Assembly (NCBI RefSeq): GCF_003284725.1
Contig: NZ_PGTO01000007.1
Location: 62,001 to 126,000, forward strand
From: Paramagnetospirillum kuznetsovii
Lineage (GTDB): Bacteria > Pseudomonadota > Alphaproteobacteria > Rhodospirillales > Magnetospirillaceae
DNA: 64,000 nt
Reading direction: 5' to 3'
Shown here: piece after piece, positions 53,092-61,403 of the stretch
Layout: every line of letters begins with the position of its first letter
Numbering within the stretch: position 1 is the first letter of the stretch
The notes under the pieces: generated by a model
What the model saw: the letters and a program-made list of their open reading frames with translations, nothing else
What the model was told of the DNA's origin: nothing
The model's database searches: none
Translations under genes and position numbers: made by a program

Positions 53092-54939
53092 ATGTGCGGC
53101 ATCTGGGCATCGGTGGCCATTGAAGTCGGGCGTTCAGTCATCAATGCGGTCGCCCATCGCGGCCCCGACGGCGAGGGTTGGGAAACCCATGTCACCCCAT
53201 CGGGCACTCTGGCGCTGGGCCATCGGCGGCTCGCCATCATCGATTCCAGTGCCGGGGGGGACCAACCCATGGCCTCGGCGAATTCCAGCCATGTGATCGT
53301 TTATAATGGCGAGATCTACAATCATGTAGAGCTAAGGGTTGAGCTGGAGGCCAAAGGTCATCGCTTTCGTTCCCGTTCTGATACCGAAGTTTTACTGGCG
53401 GCCTGGTCCGAGTGGGGAGAGGCTTGTCTGGACCGGTTTAACGGCATGTTCGCCTTCGTTTTATGGGACAAGGGCCATAATCGGTTGTTCGCGGCCCGCG
53501 ACCGTTTCGGAGTCAAGCCGCTGTATGTCTGGTCGCCGCCAAGTGGTGGTGTGGCCTTCGCCTCGGAGATCAAGCAATTCGCGGCAGTAAATGGCTTTCG
53601 GGCCTCACTGGAGATCGGAGCCGCCTACGACTTTCTGGCTTGGGGCGTCTTCGATCATTCCGCCCAGACTCTGTTTAAGGGCGTGCGCCAATTGCGCGGC
53701 GGTGAATGCGCCGTCGTCCGTCTGGATTGTGGCCCCCCCGAACCAGTGGTGCGTCGATGGTATTCCATGCCGTCGGCCGGCAGTCTTCGCTTATCGGCGG
53801 CGGAGGCGGTGGATCGGTTCCGTGTCCTGATGGACGATTCGGTAAGGCTTCGCCTTAGGTCCGACGTGCCGGTGGGGGCCTGTCTGTCGGGCGGTCTTGA
53901 TTCAAGCGCCATCGTCTGCCTTGCCGCGCGGCAGATGTCACGGCCCATGGTTACAGTAAGCGCCTGCTACGCCGACAACAGGATCGACGAGCGTCCTTTC
54001 ATGGATGAGGTCAATGCTGCGATTTCCTCCCGTCCGGTGCAGATTTTTCCCGATGGGAGAGAGCTTCCCGACTTGCTGGAACGCCTCGTCCATCACCAGG
54101 ACGGCCCCTTCGGCAGCACAAGTGTTTTCGCTCAATGGCAGGTGTTCGAGGCGGCTCGGCGCACAGGCGTTCCGGTTATGCTGGACGGCCAGGGAGCCGA
54201 TGAACAATTGGCGGGCTATCACCCGGCCTTTACCGCGCACCATGCCGGGTTGCTGCGCCGGGGGCGTCTCACGACCTTGGTCGCAGAGTTGGCCGCGCAA
54301 CGTCGTCGTCACGGAACCTCGGTCTATTGGCAGGCGGCGGTGCTTGCTCGCGCCTTGCTGCCTGAAGGCGGGCGCCAGATCCTGCGCAGGATTCGAGGGA
54401 TTGGGCGGCCAAGTTGGCTTGAAGCTGAGTTTTGCGGTGGCCATCATGTGCCGCTTCCCGCCACCGCCACGCTTGAACGGCTGATCGAAAGCCAAATGCT
54501 GGAAACCAGCCTTCCCATGCTTCTGCACTATGAGGATCGCAACAGCATGGCGCATGGAGTGGAATCGCGGCTTCCCTTTTTGGACTACAGGTTGGTGGAA
54601 TTGGTGGTTGGCTTGGGGGCCCAGCATAAGATTGTCGGCGGCGAGACCAAGTGGCTACTGCGAAGGGCCATGGAGCCGGTATTGCCAACAGCCATAACCC
54701 ACCGCCAGGACAAGATCGGTTTTGCCACGCCAGAGAAGAATTGGTTGGCGGGCCCCGCCCGCGCCATGGTCGATCAGTTTCTGGAAGAGGCTATTCAGCG
54801 TTTTCCCGGTGTATTCGTGTCCCAACCGTTGCGCCGGTACGCCAACGACGTCCTGGGCGGCGGCAAAACCTTTGACTTCACCTTGTGGCGCATCCTTAGC
54901 TTCGCTGCCTGGGGTCGAGTTTTCGGAGTTCAAGCATGA
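53092..54939 (+). CDS. asnB: AsnB-type glutamine amidotransferase (copy 5)
   Basis: This 615-residue protein starts MCGIWASVAI, so Cys2 is at the N-terminus only with ATG 53092; the frame upstream to 53026 is not used. YNGEIYNHVE is at 71-80, the P-loop SGGLDSS at 266-272 and LDGQGADEQLAGYH follows. The last block differs from the other copies (DGQGADEQ), placing this enzyme in a distinct subgroup. It ends in a 4-nt overlap with the next GT4. Confidence 0.9.
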   Translation: MCGIWASVAIEVGRSVINAVAHRGPDGEGWETHVTPSGTLALGHRRLAIIDSSAGGDQPMASANSSHVIVYNGEIYNHVELRVELEAKGHRFRSRSDTEVLLAAWSEWGEACLDRFNGMFAFVLWDKGHNRLFAARDRFGVKPLYVWSPPSGGVAFASEIKQFAAVNGFRASLEIGAAYDFLAWGVFDHSAQTLFKGVRQLRGGECAVVRLDCGPPEPVVRRWYSMPSAGSLRLSAAEAVDRFRVLMDDSVRLRLRSDVPVGACLSGGLDSSAIVCLAARQMSRPMVTVSACYADNRIDERPFMDEVNAAISSRPVQIFPDGRELPDLLERLVHHQDGPFGSTSVFAQWQVFEAARRTGVPVMLDGQGADEQLAGYHPAFTAHHAGLLRRGRLTTLVAELAAQRRRHGTSVYWQAAVLARALLPEGGRQILRRIRGIGRPSWLEAEFCGGHHVPLPATATLERLIESQMLETSLPMLLHYEDRNSMAHGVESRLPFLDYRLVELVVGLGAQHKIVGGETKWLLRRAMEPVLPTAITHRQDKIGFATPEKNWLAGPARAMVDQFLEEAIQRFPGVFVSQPLRRYANDVLGGGKTFDFTLWRILSFAAWGRVFGVQA

Positions 54940-56171
54940 CGACGGTTGTCACCGTTCTGCCCCTGCCGCTGGAAAAGGATTCCCGCTCGATCAAGATTGC
55001 GGCCTCGCTGGCAAGGCTGGGTTTTGACTCGGTAGCACTTGAGAGCTTGCCCAGTTCTCGGCCGGACCTGCTGCCGGTGCCGGTGACGGCGCTCGGCGGG
55101 GCCAAGCCGCGAGCGGCGGCGGCGGCATCCACCCAGTCGGGCGGTGGTCCGCTGGCTCGTCTGCGTGGAAGGATGCCCCGCTTTGTCGTCGAGCGTCTGC
55201 ATCTGTTGGCGATGGCGGTTGGATATTTCGTATTGCGGCCGATCCAGGGATTGCTGCGCGCTCCGCGGGGCGATCTTTATTACCTGCATGAATACCGTCT
55301 GTTTCCGATGGTTCGTCTGCTACAAATTCTAAGGCCTGCCGCGATCATCTATGACGCCCATGATTTTTATCCGGAAGTTTGGCGCAAAGGCGAATTGTCG
55401 CGCTTTTGGCGCTCCACCTTCTTGCCGTTCTTGTCGGCCTGGGAAGGCTGGGTGGCGCGGCGTGCCGACGCAGTGGTGATGGTGGGTGACGGGGTCTCCC
55501 GGCTGTTCGAGCAGGCCTATGGCGTCAAGCCCCATGTGCTTCGCAATTGCCATGATTGCCGTTTGGAACGCCAACCGGCCACGAATCTACGTGAGGCTTC
55601 GGGCATTCGGCCGGACGATTTGCTGCTGGTCAGTGTCGGCAATCGCAAGCCCGGTATGGCGGTGGAGCAGGCCATCGAGGCATTGTCCCGGTTGCCGACA
55701 CATGTCCACCTTGCTTTTGTTGGCCGATTTCATGATGACGCGGCGGTCATTGCTCAGCGCTTTGGCGTCGCAGCGCGTGTTCACGCGCTTGGCGCGGTAG
55801 CGCCCGAAGAGGTCGTTCCTTACATTCGTTCTGCCGACGCCGCCCTCATTCTTTATTGGCCTGAAACCGGCAATTACGAGAACATTCTACCCAACGGCTT
55901 TTTTCAGAGCATTTCGGCGCATCTGCCGCTGCTATGGCCGACGTTGCCGGATTTAGTCGGGATAGTGGGCGAACGTGACGTGGGAAGGAAAATTGATCCA
56001 ACCGACCCAGCTTCCGTAGCCGCGGCTGTTCAATGGCTAATCGACAACCCGGAAGCGACCGGCTATGCACGCGAGTGTGTGCGTAAGCTGGCCCAAGAGG
56101 TCTGCTGGGAGCGCGAAGAGGAAAAGCTGGGCGTGTTGGTGGCGCGGGTTCTGGAAAAGGTGTCGGTATGA
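54936..56171 (+). CDS. GT4-type glycosyltransferase
   Basis: This 411-residue GT-B protein shows LYYLHEYRLFPMVRLLQ and IIYDAHDFYPEVW in the acceptor half, and LLVSVGNRKPGMAVEQAIEAL in the donor half. ENILPNGFFQSISAHLPLLWP is the loop before the C-terminal helix. DAHDFYPEVW is typical of the branch that uses a membrane acceptor. ATG 54936 overlaps the AsnB stop by 4 nt and its stop overlaps the next start by 4 nt. Confidence 0.88.
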   Translation: MTTVVTVLPLPLEKDSRSIKIAASLARLGFDSVALESLPSSRPDLLPVPVTALGGAKPRAAAAASTQSGGGPLARLRGRMPRFVVERLHLLAMAVGYFVLRPIQGLLRAPRGDLYYLHEYRLFPMVRLLQILRPAAIIYDAHDFYPEVWRKGELSRFWRSTFLPFLSAWEGWVARRADAVVMVGDGVSRLFEQAYGVKPHVLRNCHDCRLERQPATNLREASGIRPDDLLLVSVGNRKPGMAVEQAIEALSRLPTHVHLAFVGRFHDDAAVIAQRFGVAARVHALGAVAPEEVVPYIRSADAALILYWPETGNYENILPNGFFQSISAHLPLLWPTLPDLVGIVGERDVGRKIDPTDPASVAAAVQWLIDNPEATGYARECVRKLAQEVCWEREEEKLGVLVARVLEKVSV

Positions 56172-57265
56172 AAGTTCCATTCGCAGATCTGGGCCTGCAA
56201 TATCGAACAATTAAGTCTGAAATCGATGCTGCCATGGCTCGGGTGGTCGAGACTTCGGCCTTTATCGGCGGCGCGCCGGTGGCCGAATTCGAGAGCGCCT
56301 TTGCCTCTTTTCTGGGTATTGGTCATTGCATTGGCTGCGGCAATGGTACGGACGCCATTGAAATCGCCCTGAGGGCGTTGGGGATCGGACCCGGCGACGA
56401 GGTGATCACGGCCGCCAATTCTTTTATTGCCAGTTCCGAGGCGATCACCAATGCCGGGGCGAAGGTGGTTTTCGTCGATTGCGATCCGGTTACCTATTGC
56501 CTGGATTTGAGTAAACTGCGCAACGCCATCACGCCACGCGTCAAGGCCATCATTCCGGTTCATCTCTACGGCCGTCCGGCGGAAATGCCGACTATAATGG
56601 ACATGGCGCGTGCCCATGGGGTGAAGGTCGTAGAGGATTGCGCCCAGGCCCATGGGGCCAAACTGGATGGCCGCATGGTGGGGACATTCGGCGATGTCGG
56701 GTGTTTCAGCTTCTATCCGGGAAAGAATCTGGGCGCCTACGGCGATGCCGGGGCAATGGTCACCTCGGATCCGTCCTTGGCGGCCAAGATGCGGATGTGG
56801 GCGAATCACGGCCGTATGTCCAAATATGATCACCAGTTCGAAGGCGTCAACAGCCGCCTCGACGGTCTACAGGCGGCCGTATTGACAGTGAAGTTGGGCC
56901 ATCTTGACGCCTGGACCCAAGGTCGTCGTCGTGCCGCGGCTGACTATGCCCAAGGCCTGGATGGCAGTGGGCTGGAACTGCCGAGCGATCCGCCTGGAGG
57001 GCGCCATGTGCACCACCTCTACGTGGTTCGGGTCAAGGACCGTGAGCGAGTGCAGGTCGCGTTGGGTGAGGCTGGAATTTCCTCGGGAGTTCATTATCCG
57101 GTGGCATTGCCCAACTTGACCGCTTACCAGAAATTGGGTCATCGTCCCAAGGATTTCCCGGTGGCGTCCCGCTACCAGGATGAGGTGCTGAGTCTGCCCA
57201 TGTTTCCGGAAATAACCGCCGAACAAATCGCTTGGGTCTGCGAGCGGCTGCGTGCCGTGCTCTAG
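56168..57265 (+). CDS. DegT-family aminotransferase, WbpE/WlbC-like (copy 3)
   Basis: This 365-residue PLP enzyme has Lys186 in [42 protein letters not shown] and VVEDCAQAHGA. It is of the same subgroup as copy 2. With the oxidoreductase that follows, it forms a second WbpB/WbpE-like pair. ATG 56168 overlaps the GT4 stop by 4 nt. Confidence 0.9.
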   Translation: MKVPFADLGLQYRTIKSEIDAAMARVVETSAFIGGAPVAEFESAFASFLGIGHCIGCGNGTDAIEIALRALGIGPGDEVITAANSFIASSEAITNAGAKVVFVDCDPVTYCLDLSKLRNAITPRVKAIIPVHLYGRPAEMPTIMDMARAHGVKVVEDCAQAHGAKLDGRMVGTFGDVGCFSFYPGKNLGAYGDAGAMVTSDPSLAAKMRMWANHGRMSKYDHQFEGVNSRLDGLQAAVLTVKLGHLDAWTQGRRRAAADYAQGLDGSGLELPSDPPGGRHVHHLYVVRVKDRERVQVALGEAGISSGVHYPVALPNLTAYQKLGHRPKDFPVASRYQDEVLSLPMFPEITAEQIAWVCERLRAVL

Positions 57266-57275
57266 AGGACATGCC

Positions 57276-58328
57276 ATGACCATCCGTTTCGCTCTGGTCG
57301 GTTGCGGCTCCATTGCCGCCAAGCATGTGGAGGCTATCGCCCGAATTGACGGCGCATCCATTGTCGCCGTCTGCGATGTCCAATCCGGTGCCGCCCGCAA
57401 AATGGGTGAAACATTGGGTGTGCCCTGGTTCACCTCTGCCACCGCCATGGCGGATGCGGTGGCGTTCGACGTCTTTACTGTTTTGACGCCGTCGGGCGAT
57501 CACGCTGCGCAGGTATTTGACTTGGCACGATTCGGCCGCCACTTCGTGGTGGAAAAACCGATGGCCCTGCGCATTGACGACGCGGATCGTATGATTGCGG
57601 CGTGCGATCAGTCCGGAGGGAAGATTTTCGTCGTCAAGCAGAACCGCTATAACCCGCCCATCGTAGCGCTGCGCGATGCCATGGTCGCCGGACGATTGGG
57701 CAAAGTGGTGATGGGAACCGTGCGCGTGCGCTGGGCACGCCATCAGGCCTATTACGACCAGCGCCCCTGGCGCGGCACGTGGGCTCAGGACGGCGGTGTG
57801 CTGACCAACCAAGCGGCGCATCACATCGACATGTTGATCTGGTTGATGGGCGACGTAGAGAGTGTGTCGGCCATGACGGCAACGCGTCTCGCCAATATCG
57901 AGGCAGAAGATACCGGCGTCGCCATTCTCCGTTTTGCCTCGGGTGCTTTGGGAGTGATCGAGGCCACGACCGGAGCGCGACCCACGGACCTGGAAGGGTC
58001 GCTCAGCTTGATGGGCGAGAAGGGGGCGGTCGAGATCGGCGGCTTCTTCATGAACCAACTGAAGACTTGGAACTTCGTTGAGCCCACCGCCGAAGACAGC
58101 CGAGCGTTTGATCGTTTCGGAGACACGCCGAAGATTCCCGCCTGGAACTTGGAACAATATCTGCGCGGCGTCATCTCCTCGCTCAAGGAAGGTCGTGCAG
58201 GTTTGGTGGATGGTCTTGAAGGTCGCCGATCACTGGAACTAATTAGCGCGATCTATGAATCTGCAGAGACCGGCAGGACCATTCCGTTACGATTCCGGCC
58301 CCAAAGCTGTCGTTTGGGAGGCGTTTGA
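57276..58328 (+). CDS. Gfo/Idh/MocA-family oxidoreductase, WbpB/WlbA-like
   Basis: This 350-residue protein has ALVGCGSIAAKHVEAI (NAD binding) and VVEKPMALRIDDADRM (EKP motif). VKQNRYNPPIVALRDAM and GGVLTNQAAHHIDMLIWLMG are the substrate-domain blocks seen in WlbA/WbpB. It probably oxidises C3 of a UDP-acetamido-uronate. ATG 57276 has AGAGGA 6 bases upstream; the frame to 57252 is not needed. Unlike the homologous domain at 46087, it has no acetyltransferase fused to it. Confidence 0.88.
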   Translation: MTIRFALVGCGSIAAKHVEAIARIDGASIVAVCDVQSGAARKMGETLGVPWFTSATAMADAVAFDVFTVLTPSGDHAAQVFDLARFGRHFVVEKPMALRIDDADRMIAACDQSGGKIFVVKQNRYNPPIVALRDAMVAGRLGKVVMGTVRVRWARHQAYYDQRPWRGTWAQDGGVLTNQAAHHIDMLIWLMGDVESVSAMTATRLANIEAEDTGVAILRFASGALGVIEATTGARPTDLEGSLSLMGEKGAVEIGGFFMNQLKTWNFVEPTAEDSRAFDRFGDTPKIPAWNLEQYLRGVISSLKEGRAGLVDGLEGRRSLELISAIYESAETGRTIPLRFRPQSCRLGGV

Positions 58329-58331
58329 TTG

Positions 58332-59285
58332 ATGGTGCGCTGCTATCTGGTGACCGGCGGGTGCGGTTTCATCGGATCCCATTTGGTGGATCGCTTGCTC
58401 GCCGATGGTCATGATGTCCGCGTCCTCGATGACCTCTCTAGCGGACGACGCGAAAATCTCAATGAACGCGCCACATTGATTGTCGGTGACGTATGCGATG
58501 CGGCCGTGGTCAAGAGCGCCATGGACGGTGCGGACGGCTGTTTCCATCTTGCCGCGGTGTCCTCTGTCCAGCGCAGCACCGAAGCCTGGGCCGCGACCCA
58601 TAGCATCAATCAGACGGGCGCCATCAATCTATTCGAGGCCGCTCGTTCAGCGGCTGGCGCGCGGCCGGTTCCGGTGGTGTTCGCTTCCTCGGCGGCCGTC
58701 TATGGCGACAGCGAGGCGCTGCCGCTGCAAGAGGCCGGCGTGGCCTTGCCGATTTCACCTTATGGCGCCGATAAGTTGGGTTGCGAGTTTCATGCTCGGG
58801 CTGCGGCTCGAGTGTTTGAAGGGCGGTTTGCGGGGCTGCGCTTCTTCAATGTATTTGGTCCACGCCAAGATCCTGCATCGCCCTATAGCGGGGTGATTTC
58901 CATCTTCGCCGATCGGGCATTGCGTGGATTGGACTTGATGATATTCGGCGATGGCGAACAGGTTCGCGATTTTATCCATGTGAGCGATGTGGTTCGCTGC
59001 ATGGCCAAGGCTATGGCCTTTCTGGAAGGCCAGCCGTCGGGTTATTTCTCGCCGTTCAATGTGTGTCGAGGCGAACGGGTCAGCGTCAATATGCTGGCCC
59101 AGGCTGTCTTACGAGCAAGCGGCTCAACGGTTCCCATTTCCCACGGTCCCGCGCGCTGCGGTGATATTCGATACTCCCAGGGTGATCCTGCCCATTCCCA
59201 AAGCGTGCTTGGTTTTGCGGCTGAAATCACGTTGATTCAGGGGCTCACCGACGCGCTGACCTGGATCAAGAACGCACGGCACTAA
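58332..59285 (+). CDS. UDP-glucose 4-epimerase-like SDR
   Basis: This 317-residue extended SDR has LVTGGCGFIGSHLVDRLLADG, FASSAAVYGDSEALP and YGADK (YxxxK), then FFNVFGPRQDPASPYSGVI. The pattern fits GalE/WbpP-type 4-epimerases acting on UDP-sugars. ATG 58332 follows GGGAGG 11 bases upstream. Its 3' end overlaps the convergent deacetylase gene by 20 nt. Confidence 0.88.
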   Translation: MVRCYLVTGGCGFIGSHLVDRLLADGHDVRVLDDLSSGRRENLNERATLIVGDVCDAAVVKSAMDGADGCFHLAAVSSVQRSTEAWAATHSINQTGAINLFEAARSAAGARPVPVVFASSAAVYGDSEALPLQEAGVALPISPYGADKLGCEFHARAAARVFEGRFAGLRFFNVFGPRQDPASPYSGVISIFADRALRGLDLMIFGDGEQVRDFIHVSDVVRCMAKAMAFLEGQPSGYFSPFNVCRGERVSVNMLAQAVLRASGSTVPISHGPARCGDIRYSQGDPAHSQSVLGFAAEITLIQGLTDALTWIKNARH

Positions 59286-60489
59286 ATGATTCTCCCTTGT
59301 CGCCCAAACGCGCGGCCCGTTCATCCCAATGGCGGCGGATTTGGGCGTGATTGGCGATCCAGGCTCCCTGCTCTATGCAATGTGAGATCGTCCATCGCAT
59401 CAAGGCTTCCACCTTGGGATCGACAAGGTGGCTGGGATGAATCAGCAGGGATAGCGCGCCACCCGCCGTCGCCACTCGTGCCGTGATCTGGTCGACCACT
59501 CGTTTCGCCAGCGCGAGATCCAGCCCCATGGCGCCCAGTCGGAACAGGCCCACATCCATCACCGCCAGCGGCACTTCCAGAATGTCGAGCGGCTGGCCGT
59601 GCTCATCATCCCATAGGGGATAGGGCAGTGAGGTTCCGGCACGAAACCCTGCCGAGCCATTAAACCCGAGTGTCCCGTCCACCTTGAGTCCCGCATTGGC
59701 CTGGAGGCGCGGCGTCTTGTCCACTCGCCAATGCAGCCAATGTTGACGGGTCGAGACGATGGGTTTGCCCAGCGCCATTTCCAGAATATGTTTTTCCGCA
59801 GCCAACGCGCCGTCATGTACGGCCGAACCATAGCTGCCGTGCAGTCCGACATCATGTCCCTCGGAGGCCACCGTTCGCATGAGCGCGGCTACGGTGGTGG
59901 GATGGCCGCGGAAACGACACGGATCGCCCAAGGCGTAAATGCAGTCATAAGGGCTGGACCGGTCGATCGGCCAGACCGTGAAGAACCAGGATGCGGAAAT
60001 CTTGAATTCCGCTTCGATGCTCAAAGCCTTTTCCAGGGAATCGGCCAAAGATGGGGTCGGACGAATGCTCCGGGTCTGCCACAGACTGACCGGCAGTGCG
60101 GCGATGACCGACTTCACGTCGCCGCGCATGCGGATGGCGGCCTGACGCGCCCATTGTTTGGCGGTGATATGGCGAGACAAGTCATCGACATCATGGCTGA
60201 TGGTCAAGGTGAAGCGGTGGCCGTTGGGCCAAAGCGGTTCGCCGCCGAAACCTTGCCGCCGCTGTGCTTGAACCCACTGATCGATTTCCGGCACCAGCAG
60301 GGCGCCACGATGATGGTTGTCGGAAAAGGCGTATTCCCAACATCCCCAGGCATCGCGATGGGGATTAAGGCGCTCTTCGTCCCGGATCAGCAGACTGGCG
60401 AGCGATTCTGGGAGGTCCGGGGTAATGGCGCCTTGGGGTAGTCCCAGCCACAGGCGAACAACCCTGCGAAGATAGTCTTGCCGGTTCAT
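59266..60489 (-). CDS. Polysaccharide deacetylase-family protein
   Basis: This 407-residue protein has ISHDVDD (98-103) as a NodB-type metal motif and GHDVGLHGSYGSAV as the His-containing second motif. FRAGTSLPYPLWDDE corresponds to the Arg motif, and LLIHPSHL to the final His. It is longer than classic NodB proteins because of a 90-residue N-terminal part of unknown role. ATG 60489 overlaps the upstream acetyltransferase stop by 4 nt. The two genes are therefore likely partners, possibly exchanging one acyl group for another. Confidence 0.8.
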   Translation of the reverse strand: MNRQDYLRRVVRLWLGLPQGAITPDLPESLASLLIRDEERLNPHRDAWGCWEYAFSDNHHRGALLVPEIDQWVQAQRRQGFGGEPLWPNGHRFTLTISHDVDDLSRHITAKQWARQAAIRMRGDVKSVIAALPVSLWQTRSIRPTPSLADSLEKALSIEAEFKISASWFFTVWPIDRSSPYDCIYALGDPCRFRGHPTTVAALMRTVASEGHDVGLHGSYGSAVHDGALAAEKHILEMALGKPIVSTRQHWLHWRVDKTPRLQANAGLKVDGTLGFNGSAGFRAGTSLPYPLWDDEHGQPLDILEVPLAVMDVGLFRLGAMGLDLALAKRVVDQITARVATAGGALSLLIHPSHLVDPKVEALMRWTISHCIEQGAWIANHAQIRRHWDERAARLGDKGESFSAVRS

Positions 60490-61337
60490 AGCGCTCGCCT
60501 CAGGCGTCGCCAAACCCATTTGGTCCAGAAGGCGGGCCAGTCCCGCTTATTGTAGGTCACCAGCCCTCTGCAATGCATGCAATTGGGATTATCGCAGAGC
60601 GGGAGGCGGGGGGCCGCCGCGATCAGTGGACGCTCCACCGCCACGAGGTCACTTGCCTTGGCGGCCACGGCATAGGCATCGCCGACTTGTCCGGCTCGTA
60701 GGATTCCAGCCGTCACATATGCCCCGTAAAGCTTCGCGAACCCCATGGAGCAGCCGGGAAAATCGCGGCTGATGAAGATTCCGGCTTCCGTGCGGAGACC
60801 GATATGTCCTGCCAACAGATTGCGGGAGGACAAGCCAAGTTCATGTTGGACGTGATGTACGGTGGAAAAGCCGGGACTATCCAGCACATTTCCCAGATTA
60901 ACCAACGTACCGTCCATGTCCAGTAGAGTGGCGACAGGGTGAAAGCATGCCGCCTGCGAATCGTGCCCGGCGATTATGCGCGACGCACCAGCACCGACCG
61001 CAACCCAAGCGCAGCAGGGATGCTCGCTCAGCATTGCGCCAGGCCAAGCGGCCAGGGCGTTTGCGAGGCCGCCGCTTGAAAATGGGCCGGGGGGTGTTGG
61101 GGGGCGGCGGCTGGGAAAAGGCACCATGGGGCGGAAGGCCAGGGCCGCCAAAGTACCGGTTTCACCGATCACGTCGAGGGTGGCCTGGATCACCGCTTGG
61201 GCTCGATTTCCGTCTACCGCCCCAACACGGGTTAGGGATGCGCGCATCAGCACATGGCCGCCGACGCTCAATCCGAGCCCCGTCAACCCCCTTGCCAAAT
61301 CGTCGATGCCGTATCGCCCAGCCATGGAGGGTAGCAT
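60486..61337 (-). CDS. AAC(3)-family N-acetyltransferase-like protein
   Basis: This protein of about 283 residues is related to the antibiotic acetyltransferase AAC(3) fold: LSVGGHVLMRASLTRVGAV, TLAALAFRPMVPF, EHPCCAWVAVGAGA and LVNLGNVLDSPGFSTVHHVQ. In glycan loci such proteins are thought to acylate amino sugars rather than drugs. A Cys cluster (CDNPNCMHC) near the C-terminus could bind metal. ATG 61337 follows GGGAAGG very closely, ATG 61325 is 13 bases from it, and a longer frame from 61412 would overlap the divergent gene; the start is uncertain. Confidence 0.75.
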   Translation of the reverse strand: MLPSMAGRYGIDDLARGLTGLGLSVGGHVLMRASLTRVGAVDGNRAQAVIQATLDVIGETGTLAALAFRPMVPFPSRRPPTPPGPFSSGGLANALAAWPGAMLSEHPCCAWVAVGAGASRIIAGHDSQAACFHPVATLLDMDGTLVNLGNVLDSPGFSTVHHVQHELGLSSRNLLAGHIGLRTEAGIFISRDFPGCSMGFAKLYGAYVTAGILRAGQVGDAYAVAAKASDLVAVERPLIAAAPRLPLCDNPNCMHCRGLVTYNKRDWPAFWTKWVWRRLRRAL

Positions 61338-61403
61338 GCCTTCCCGACACAGCTCGGGCAAGGTCCGTTGACGAAGCCGCCCGGCTGACGCAGGCTGTCG
61401 TGC

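Noticed and set aside
60486-61337. Aminoglycoside resistance gene
   Set aside because: The AAC(3) fold is present, but its coupling to a deacetylase inside a glycan locus points to sugar acylation.
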